From NCBI RefSeq assembly GCF_004770745.1, contig NZ_RQGD01000031.1:1-60654 (forward strand): a DNA stretch of 60,654 nt. The letters run 5' to 3'. The DNA is from Leptospira ognonensis. Its GTDB lineage: Bacteria > Spirochaetota > Leptospiria > Leptospirales > Leptospiraceae. Positions 9,978-16,164 of this stretch are shown here, piece after piece (the stretch's first letter is position 1; every line of letters begins with the position of its first letter). A program made the translations under genes and the position numbers. The notes below the pieces were generated by a model. The model saw nothing but the letters and a program-made list of their open reading frames with translations. It ran no database searches and had not been told where the DNA came from.

Positions 9978-10589
9978 TCAAAAATTTCTCCAGATCATGC
10001 CGGCGGTTACACGATTATACCCCCGCCACTTTGCATTTTTGAGAACTGTGTTGGAATTAAGCATTTCCTCATAAAGAGCTTCCTCTTCCAAAATGTTTTT
10101 CTCTGGAAAAGGTTTAAGTGGGTCTACCAACAAACCTGGGTTTTCTGGATCAAAATGTGTATTCCAAACTAAGATCCCTGTTTTTGGCGAAATACAAAAC
10201 GGTTCCCAAATTTTGCATTGATAGTTAACCTTACCCGCGACCGACTTAACACAGGTATCGTAACTTGAAATTTCAAAATCTCGATACATTCTTCCTCGGC
10301 ATTTGTAAATCATCCCATGCCTTGTCTGATAACGCCCCTTTGTTGCCTCCGATTGCCATACTTTACACTTTTCCTGAGAACCACATTGCATCATATGGTT
10401 GCCAGGATACCAACCTTTGCGTTCGTAATAAACAAGGTCTGGCTCCGAGTAAGTTATCATTTTTTCTTTTTTGGGAACACTGTGATCTGTCCAAAATTGA
10501 ATCGCAAATGCGGCAGGTAAGAGAAACATCCCTAGCAACACAACTGCCTTAAAATATAGAATAACGAAAATTTTTACAATTCCGAACAT
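9978..10589 (-). CDS. Cys-containing exported or membrane-tethered protein of unknown function
   Basis: A 203-residue protein that I do not recognise. The first 35 residues are strongly hydrophobic and end in AAFAIQFW, a signal peptide or an N-terminal anchor. The rest is polar and contains six cysteines (in MQCGSQEKCK, YKCRGR, DTCVKS, YQCKIWEPFC), which suggests a disulfide-bonded fold outside the cytoplasm. Nine Trp residues are spread along it. The gene follows the small 63-aa gene by only 3 bases and is probably in the same transcript as the AAA+ gene downstream. Confidence 0.65.
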   Translation of the reverse strand: MFGIVKIFVILYFKAVVLLGMFLLPAAFAIQFWTDHSVPKKEKMITYSEPDLVYYERKGWYPGNHMMQCGSQEKCKVWQSEATKGRYQTRHGMIYKCRGRMYRDFEISSYDTCVKSVAGKVNYQCKIWEPFCISPKTGILVWNTHFDPENPGLLVDPLKPFPEKNILEEEALYEEMLNSNTVLKNAKWRGYNRVTAGMIWRNF

Positions 10590-10592
10590 TGC

Positions 10593-10784
10593 TTACTCCT
10601 CCCACTTACATTCCCAAGAAAAGACTCCGTTTTCAGATACAGGAGAAAACTTCTTCCAAAGCACGATCTCCATATCATTGTCATAGATTCGCTTCCAAGG
10701 AAATAAAAACCGAATCCCTTCCACAATTCCATTTTTTTGAATCACAGTAAAACACGCGTTCCAGAGTCCACTCCAATTTCTCAT
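10593..10784 (-). CDS. Small protein of unknown function (63 aa)
   Basis: I place the start at ATG 10784 and not further upstream because AGGAGG lies seven bases before it and overlaps the end of the preceding gene, whose stop is at 10786-10788. The protein is Trp-rich (WSGLW, FLFPWKR, SWECKW) and is not a family I recognise. The tight spacing on both sides argues that it is translated as part of an operon with the 135-aa protein and the Cys-rich exported protein. Confidence 0.55.
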   Translation of the reverse strand: MRNWSGLWNACFTVIQKNGIVEGIRFLFPWKRIYDNDMEIVLWKKFSPVSENGVFSWECKWEE

Positions 10785-10785
10785 A

Positions 10786-11193
10786 TTAGATCCTCCTAAA
10801 CCACTCATTCCAAAAAGGGATGCGATCGAACTGTTTCCGAAACAACAGCTTCCACTCAAATAGTGCGAGTTGTAGTTGCGCTCCCCATGCTATGTCATCA
10901 TCTACCATACCTAGGACAATTAAGCGCCCCACCTTACGAAAATAGCAGACGAGGACATCTGGATGTTTGTTATTTTTGGTCATACTTTCATCTGTTCCGA
11001 TGACTAAGGTAATGATCTCACCATCTCCCATCATACGTAGTGCCCCCGCAAACAAAGGCGAAAGTGTGCGGCGTTTGACGATGGGCTGAGAAGTAAACCG
11101 AGGAGGGATCTCACCCTTCGGATAACCTCCAATCACAGTGTTCGGCACATATTCAAATTTTACTTTTTTCTTCTTTTGCCAAAAAAGATTCAT
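10786..11193 (-). CDS. Conserved-looking hypothetical protein (135 aa)
   Basis: Start chosen at ATG 11193 because GGGGAG lies eight bases upstream; a longer reading from 11247 would begin inside a hairpin. The protein has a basic N-terminus (WQKKKKVKFEY), a Pro-rich stretch (GEIPPRFTSQP) and a hydrophobic centre (EIITLVIGTDES and VLVCYFRKVGRLIVLGMVDDD) with alternating strands. No family recognised. It appears to be the first gene of the minus-strand series that leads towards the AAA+ ATPase and BREX. Confidence 0.55.
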   Translation of the reverse strand: MNLFWQKKKKVKFEYVPNTVIGGYPKGEIPPRFTSQPIVKRRTLSPLFAGALRMMGDGEIITLVIGTDESMTKNNKHPDVLVCYFRKVGRLIVLGMVDDDIAWGAQLQLALFEWKLLFRKQFDRIPFWNEWFRRI

Positions 11194-11213
11194 ATAACTC
11201 TCCCCAAATAAAA

Positions 11214-11242
11214 AAGACTGAGGATGAAACATCGACAGTCTT
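11214..11242 (-). terminator. Hairpin with T-tract just upstream of the 135-aa gene (terminator or attenuator)
   Basis: Read on the minus strand, AAGACTG (11242-11236) pairs with CAGTCTT (11220-11214) over a 15-base loop and runs straight into a TTTTTTATTT tract. The ATG of the next gene is about 20 bases downstream. It could end transcripts from upstream or attenuate the operon that starts at 11193. Confidence 0.45.
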
Positions 11243-11624
11243 AACACTTGTTTTTAGGGCGACCTAGACTTTTTCATCTGGTCGCTATGTCCCACTTAGA
11301 CTCCGAGGGTTCCATTTTGTTCTCAAAAAATTGAATAAATTTATTGTTTTTTATAATTTTTTTCAAAGTCTGCATATACATTCGCCTTACATAACGAGGA
11401 TACAAGCATCCTAGCATGAAGCTCGGACAAAACTCCCCTACTCCCGAAAAAACCTTACCGACTGGCTCCTCCTTCTCTGATTCCTTAACCGGAAGCCTAC
11501 GAAACGGTGCTACCGAGCCCAACAATTCAGCCTAACGCATAACGATCTTCTCCAGAAGACCAAATATTTCTATACAAATTCCATGAGCCTCCAACAGATT
11601 ACAAATTAGGATTCGTACTCCCCG
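11243..11624. other. Gene-poor gap with a second hairpin and an attC-like half site
   Basis: No convincing gene. GCGACC (11259-11264) and GGTCGC (11280-11285) form a perfect 6-bp stem with a 15-base loop. At 11530-11544 lies GCCTAACGCATAACG, which resembles the right-hand ends of the attC-like elements further along the plasmid. An 83-codon reading on the minus strand (11525-11274) lacks an ATG and a ribosome site and is not accepted. Confidence 0.4.
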
Positions 11625-12149
11625 ATGCTCATCCATTGTACTTTTAAACTTAGAAAAGAGTTAAGATCACTCAAATCCGATAGTCAAAACATCAGAAGAT
11701 CAGGATCGTTTCTAGACTTTTGGTATGCCAATTTAATCACCATTGGCAGACGGAAATGTGTACTTTTCGCAAATGAAGAAACTCTCCTTCATTTTCTGAT
11801 TCCTGGGACCAAACAAGCTGAGATACAAAACCTACCCGACCTCTTTCGGAGGCACCTAATTAAGCTCTTAAAGCATGAGGAAATCCCAGATCCAATGATC
11901 GAGGCAATCAAGAAAGAATCCCTGGATTTTCAGATCTGCGGTGCGACCAATCGTAGCGTTCTCGGTTCCATGAATGATATCGCAAAGAACTACAAAGGTA
12001 TGATCCTTGAACAAGGAGGGATAGATATAGCAGACATCTCATCGATTATATGCGAACTAAACCGTATGCCCATGACTGCCATCGAGATGCAATTTCCTAT
12101 CGATGCTTTTCGGGGTATGATGAGAAAACAGATGATACACTTGATTTGA
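11625..12149 (+). CDS. DUF6933-type protein
   Basis: A 174-residue protein starting MLIHCTFKLRKEL, the family opening of DUF6933. The following WYANLITIGRRKCVLFAN segment (about residues 32-50) matches the family's WHANL..I.RRK pattern. The function of the family is unknown; members are often found beside mobile elements. The gene stands alone on the plus strand, 147 bases upstream of parA. There is no clear ribosome site before the ATG. Confidence 0.65.
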   Translation: MLIHCTFKLRKELRSLKSDSQNIRRSGSFLDFWYANLITIGRRKCVLFANEETLLHFLIPGTKQAEIQNLPDLFRRHLIKLLKHEEIPDPMIEAIKKESLDFQICGATNRSVLGSMNDIAKNYKGMILEQGGIDIADISSIICELNRMPMTAIEMQFPIDAFRGMMRKQMIHLI

Positions 12150-12202
12150 AATTTAACTTTAAGATTGAATGGCCTGCGCAAGCGATCTAAGCGGAAGCCC
12201 AG

Positions 12203-12216
12203 GTACGCCGGCGTAC
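12203..12216. promoter_or_regulatory. parS-like palindrome, copy 1
   Basis: GTACGCCGGCGTAC is a perfect 14-bp palindrome 80 bases upstream of parA. A near-identical copy occurs between parA and parB. Paired palindromes placed around a parAB operon are the expected form of a ParB-binding centromere (parS). Seen: palindrome and position; ParB binding is inference. Confidence 0.6.
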
Positions 12217-12270
12217 TTTTTCGCGCTCCAGGAAATTCTGTTCAAAAACAAAAAGGTGCTTGCGAGATTT

Positions 12271-12291
12271 AGTACAGAGATTCTTTGTACT
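12271..12291. promoter_or_regulatory. Inverted repeat just before parA (possible operator)
   Basis: AGTACAGAG and CTTTGTACT form a 9-bp inverted repeat with one mismatch and a 3-base centre, ending five bases before the parA ATG. It differs from the parS-like palindromes. Its position over the start region suggests autoregulation of parAB, for example by ParA or ParB. Confidence 0.4.
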
Positions 12292-12295
12292 TTCA

Positions 12296-13027
12296 ATGAA
12301 GATAATTACTGTTGCCAATATCAAAGGAGGAACTTCCAAATCAACGACCGCGATCCATCTGGCACTCGCACTTTCTAGACGCGGGAAAACTCTTGCTGTT
12401 GATATGGACGCACAAGCGGATCTTTCCGACTTTTTTTTCGCAGAAGAACCTGTGGAGTTTTTTGATTCTGGCAATTCACTAACTGTTCTTACCGCCGAGA
12501 CCACTTTGGAAGAGTCTGTGAAAGAGTCTCACTCTGTGGATGTGCTCCCTGCGATCATCGAACTCTCTGATCTTGGCCATCTAGCCTCGAAAGATTTTTC
12601 CATCATTCCTAGGCTGAAAAACATCTTACAAAAAACTAAATACGATTACGTTGTCATAGACACACCCGGATCTGGATCAGCAGAAAACATCACTTCCTAT
12701 TTACCAGCTCATGTAGTATTGATACCCGTGACTCCTTCCAAATGGGCAGTAAGAACAGTTGCTCAGGTTCGTAAAAAAATTGAAGAAGCAGAAAGATTTG
12801 ATCCAACTGCGAAGAAAAAATCCATTTTTATTTTACCTTCTCAATGGGGCACATCGCAGAAGCAGTCTGATCTTTTGGAAAAACTAAACGGGATTAAAAA
12901 CCTAAAGATCTTTGACCCGATCTTAAAAAACGACGGGATCAAGGACCGAACGGAGACTGGCAAACCTTTACAAGAAGGGTCTGCACCCTGGAAATCGTTT
13001 GAAGCCCTTGCAGATAAATTGGCATAA
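12296..13027 (+). CDS. parA: Plasmid partition ATPase ParA
   Basis: ParA-type ATPase that binds the nucleoid and moves ParB-bound plasmid copies to daughter cells. From ATG 12296 the protein has 243 residues, a short ParA without an N-terminal HTH. The deviant Walker A motif KGGTSKST lies at residues 10-17; a second conserved Asp is in AVDMDAQADL near residue 39; the Walker B-like DYVVIDTPGSGS follows near residue 120. A longer reading from 12260 adds 12 residues that precede the canonical MKIITVANIKGG start and would overlap the inverted repeat, so it is rejected. parB follows after a parS-like palindrome. Confidence 0.93.
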   Translation: MKIITVANIKGGTSKSTTAIHLALALSRRGKTLAVDMDAQADLSDFFFAEEPVEFFDSGNSLTVLTAETTLEESVKESHSVDVLPAIIELSDLGHLASKDFSIIPRLKNILQKTKYDYVVIDTPGSGSAENITSYLPAHVVLIPVTPSKWAVRTVAQVRKKIEEAERFDPTAKKKSIFILPSQWGTSQKQSDLLEKLNGIKNLKIFDPILKNDGIKDRTETGKPLQEGSAPWKSFEALADKLA

Positions 13028-13028
13028 A

Positions 13029-13042
13029 GTACGCCAGCGTAC
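13029..13042. promoter_or_regulatory. parS-like palindrome, copy 2
   Basis: GTACGCCAGCGTAC lies between the parA stop and the parB ATG. It differs from copy 1 (12203-12216) at one central base. I saw no further copy of the full 14-mer elsewhere in the window. Confidence 0.6.
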
Positions 13043-13054
13043 CTTGGAGTTATT

Positions 13055-13930
13055 ATGAAAGGAAAATCGAATTTTGATCCATCATCCATTCTTTCCCGAG
13101 CAGGAGAAAGAAGTGCAAGTCCGAACGTATTTTTAAATACAAACGGCACGACCCAGCACAACACCATCGATATTCCGGTTTCAGAAATCACAGTCAAAGA
13201 AAATCCCAGAAAACAATTCAATGATATTACGATCAGGGAACTTGCCGAGTCCATCTCCGCTTATGGCCTTTTGCAACCCATTGTCGTCAGAAAGAAGGAC
13301 GGCAAGTACGAGCTCATCAACGGAGAAAGACGGCTTCGTGCTCATCTTTTATTAAAGAGAAAAACGATCATCGCCATCATTAAAAATGTAGAGCAACTAG
13401 ATCCATCCAAACTTCCCGAGATCAAATTGATTGAAAACCTACAAAGAGAAGATTTGCGAGATGCAGACTTAGCTTTGTCACTGAGTGAATTGAAAAAACG
13501 TCATAATGAGACCAATGAACAATTGGCTAAGCGTTTGAACAAATCAGCCCAGTGGATCAAAATGAAAATCACACATGCCGAAGTCTTAAAAGAAGGGCAG
13601 GGAAGTGCCAAGCTTCCAGACCAAGATGTATTGAGTGAAATTCCAACAAGTCTATTTACGGAACTTGCGCCACTCGAGAAAGCAGGAAGACAAAAAGCGC
13701 TGAACTTTCTCGTTGCGACAAAAACAAAGACCGGTGAATTTCCTGCACGTGCAGATTTTCGTGAGTTTGTCCGACCACTAAAGGTCACAAATCCCAAGAA
13801 GGCAAAACCAAAATCCGTTTCTCTTGATTCTCTCAAAGCTGAACTAAACAAAGTGAAACAAAAGATCACCGAATTGCAATACCGGAAGCAAGAAATTGAA
13901 GATGCGATCAAAAAGGCCAAACGATCCTAA
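13055..13930 (+). CDS. parB: Plasmid partition protein ParB
   Basis: A 291-residue ParB. The N-terminal CTPase/ParB-N domain spans about residues 40-130, with KENPRKQF, the ESISAYGLLQPIVV segment and the GERRLRA box that contacts CTP. A helix-turn-helix follows (NEQLAKRLNKSAQWIKMKI, about 150-170). The C-terminus is a charged coiled coil suited to dimerisation (residues about 255-291). ParB loads on parS and activates ParA. The ATG follows TTGGAGTTATT, giving a GGAG ribosome site. Transcribed with parA. Confidence 0.93.
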   Translation: MKGKSNFDPSSILSRAGERSASPNVFLNTNGTTQHNTIDIPVSEITVKENPRKQFNDITIRELAESISAYGLLQPIVVRKKDGKYELINGERRLRAHLLLKRKTIIAIIKNVEQLDPSKLPEIKLIENLQREDLRDADLALSLSELKKRHNETNEQLAKRLNKSAQWIKMKITHAEVLKEGQGSAKLPDQDVLSEIPTSLFTELAPLEKAGRQKALNFLVATKTKTGEFPARADFREFVRPLKVTNPKKAKPKSVSLDSLKAELNKVKQKITELQYRKQEIEDAIKKAKRS

Positions 13931-13952
13931 AAAACGGGATCTGTTTTTGTAC

Positions 13953-13983
13953 GGGCAGTTAAAATAAATGCCCAATTTTTTTC
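13953..13983 (+). terminator. Possible terminator after parB
   Basis: GGGCA and TGCCC pair across an 11-base loop and are followed by AATTTTTTT. The stem is short, so termination would be weak. Confidence 0.4.
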
Positions 13984-14399
13984 TCTAGGAAAATAAAAAA
14001 AAGTGGTACCCAAAATCGGTACCTGCTATATTGTGAATACAAATCTCTAACCAGATTTTCTTCTCTTTTCGTTGGGGGATTGTGAGAGATTCCCCAACGA
14101 CTCATTTCCCCCTCCTAATCTAATACGCAAATAATCAGAAATATGTCTCTTTAGGAATTGACAGAATTTTCCCTCTGTCGTTTCATCGGTACCAAGACTT
14201 TCTGACACGGATCGTCTTCTGGCTCTCTCACATTGCCAGCTTAGAAGAAAATCTGGAATCCAAAACGTTCCAGTTAACGCCAAACTTTTTTACAACGCCG
14301 TAGGCATGTCTTTCGGCAGAGTAGGGGAGTGAGGTGCGGCAAAAAATATAAACATCTGCTTTGGCCGAAGGCGTGTCCGGATGGGATTGGAACCTAAAA
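13984..14399. other. Non-coding region between parB and the winged-helix gene, with structured repeats
   Basis: Three GGTACC sites (14005, 14018 and 14188), two of them inside ATCGGTACC, and a perfect 8-bp inverted repeat CGTTGGGG/CCCCAACG (14070-14077 and 14092-14099) with a 14-base loop. No credible gene. Its place between parAB and a candidate initiator suggests a control or origin-related region; this is inference. Confidence 0.4.
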
Positions 14400-14960
14400 A
14401 TGAAAACAAACCGAACAGGCATTTGGATTCCTGTGTGGATCGAACGATTGCGCTTATCCCACAGCCAAACAAAACTACTCGCGGAGATTGTATCTCTGCA
14501 TGAAAAGGGCGGGTGCTTTGCATCCAATAATTACTTTGCAGAAGTGATCGGCCTAAAAAGTGACACGGTCTCAAGACTGATTGCAGAACTAAAAAAGAAA
14601 GGGATCATAAAACAAACTGGCTTCGATGGCCGAAGAAGATTCCTAACACCAATTTTGGGAACGCCTCAGAAAGAACAAGCCTTGGAAAAAAATCCTAGTC
14701 TCAAAGAAATGGACGAGATAAAAATCCAACGAAGACCTGGAACAAAATCCAATGCTGCCTCTGTAATTTCTGTCACCCCTCTTAAGAGTACATTAGAGGT
14801 ACATAATAGATTACAAAAGAGCTGGGATTCTTTTTTGGAATGGAGCAAAGGCAAAGTCTCACCCACAACATGGGCCAGCCTAAAGGATTGCCAAACTCCC
14901 TCACATCTAACGGGGTCAGCTCAAGTGTATTGGAATCGTTGGAGTGCGGCTACAAGTTGA
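14400..14960 (+). CDS. Winged-helix DNA-binding protein, candidate replication initiator or copy-control protein
   Basis: From ATG 14400 the protein has 186 residues. The N-terminal 90 residues form a winged helix: WIPVWIERLRLSHSQTKLL, then an ASNNYFAEVIGLKSDTVSRL recognition helix and KKKGIIKQTGFDGRRRF, the wing. The rest is basic and Pro/Ser-rich with a Trp-containing end (SWDSFLEWSK). Similar N-terminal domains open many plasmid Rep proteins. Lying directly after parAB supports a role in replication, but no catalytic motif is visible and it could be a regulator. Confidence 0.6.
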   Translation: MKTNRTGIWIPVWIERLRLSHSQTKLLAEIVSLHEKGGCFASNNYFAEVIGLKSDTVSRLIAELKKKGIIKQTGFDGRRRFLTPILGTPQKEQALEKNPSLKEMDEIKIQRRPGTKSNAASVISVTPLKSTLEVHNRLQKSWDSFLEWSKGKVSPTTWASLKDCQTPSHLTGSAQVYWNRWSAATS

Positions 14961-15085
14961 TTGGATGGAAAAAGGAACCCGTTGTGCGAATTCACCTGAT
15001 TTTACGGTAGATGATTAGAATTTTAGATTACATTCATTTCGAAGGTGTAGTCGGTTTTTCAGATATATTGCAGCTGTCCCGATCG

Positions 15086-15132
15086 GGTATAGAGGCAACT
15101 GATTAGAAGTAAATTATACCCAATAAGGTATA
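15086..15132. promoter_or_regulatory. HipB-type operator candidate upstream of the short hipA gene
   Basis: TATACC (15115-15120) and GGTATA (15127-15132) form a 6-bp dyad separated by six bases, with a further GGTATA at 15086-15091. HipB operators in other bacteria are dyads of this general form. The site is about 80 bases before the HipA-like gene. A single GGTATA also occurs at 22729, ahead of the hipB-like gene. Confidence 0.45.
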
Positions 15133-15210
15133 GTCTTTGAATAAGTAAAAATTGGGAAATTTATGGGAAAAGAAAGAATAGTAATTATTACGTGCCATGG
15201 TAGATGAGAA

Positions 15211-16134
15211 ATGAGTCATTGTCTGTTCTGCACCAAACCAAGTGTGGCTGAATTTCATCCAATATGCGCAAACTTGATATTTGGTGAAGAGGAAGTTCCC
15301 GAATTCTCCATTCGTTTGGAAGATTTTAAAGAGATAGCGGAAAAAAATCTATCTTCGCGAATTTCGCTCACTGGTATGCAGTCAAAAATTTCCCTTGCGC
15401 TTGAAGACATAGGGGAAAATAAAGCAAAGCCTGCTCGTGTACACATTCAAACCGATTATATTTTGAGAGCACCTTCCGACGAATATCCAAACTTACCTGA
15501 AAACGAACATCTAACCATGCTCATGGCCAAACAATTCTCATTTGAGGTAGCTACATCTTCTCTTATACGACTCGCTTCCGGCGAATTGTGTCATTTAACA
15601 AAGAGATCTGATCGCAAAGATGGAATCAAATTGGCACAAGAGGATTTTTGCCAATTGACGGAGCGATTAACAGAAGATAAATATAAGGGATCTTACGAAA
15701 GCATCGCTCGTTGGATTAGAAGCAATACAACGGCGCCCGGTATTGACCTAGTTCGCTTTTTTGAATTGGTTTTATTCTCTTACTTAACGGGAAACTCAGA
15801 TATGCATCTTAAAAACTTTTCCATTCAGACAGATCTGGATGGGCGGATTCGACTTGCTCCAGCTTATGATTTACTTTCGGTGCATATGATTTTACCGGAA
15901 GATAAGGAAGAAATGGCTTTAACGTTAAATGGGAAGAAAAATAAAATATCGACAAAAGACTGGGAAGAATTTGCAAATTCAATCACCCTCCCAACCAATG
16001 TATTCGAAAAAACGATGGAAGCATTTAAATCTAAGATACCGATTCTAATAAATCTTATTGAATCCTATCCCTTTACGGATTCTTTCCAGAAGAGGTATGT
16101 GCAACTTTTAAAGACTCGAATGAAAAAGATCTGA
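15211..16134 (+). CDS. Short HipA-family serine/threonine kinase (HipT-like), without an adjacent antitoxin
   Basis: A 307-residue HipA-family kinase. It starts with a zinc-knuckle-like CLFCTKP...HPIC segment, then the Gly-rich TGMQSKISLAL loop, the catalytic GNSDMHLKNFS motif near residue 195 and the metal-binding PAYDLLS near residue 217. It lacks the N-terminal subdomain 1 of full-length HipA, as in the short kinases of split HipBST-like systems. In such systems a DNA-binding HipB and a small N-domain protein are encoded just upstream; here neither is present. A hipB with a truncated hipA N-terminus lies 7 kb away (22835-23240). The kinase residues look intact. Confidence 0.8.
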   Translation: MSHCLFCTKPSVAEFHPICANLIFGEEEVPEFSIRLEDFKEIAEKNLSSRISLTGMQSKISLALEDIGENKAKPARVHIQTDYILRAPSDEYPNLPENEHLTMLMAKQFSFEVATSSLIRLASGELCHLTKRSDRKDGIKLAQEDFCQLTERLTEDKYKGSYESIARWIRSNTTAPGIDLVRFFELVLFSYLTGNSDMHLKNFSIQTDLDGRIRLAPAYDLLSVHMILPEDKEEMALTLNGKKNKISTKDWEEFANSITLPTNVFEKTMEAFKSKIPILINLIESYPFTDSFQKRYVQLLKTRMKKI

Positions 16135-16164
16135 CGATCAAAGGAATTGCTGAACGGAAACAAA

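Noticed and set aside
11274..11525. 83-codon minus-strand gene
   Set aside because: No ATG with a ribosome site at the start, overlaps hairpins and an attC-like half-site, and the protein is not family-like.
14047..14283. 78-codon minus-strand gene in front of the winged-helix gene
   Set aside because: No ribosome site; the region is better explained as non-coding with inverted repeats.
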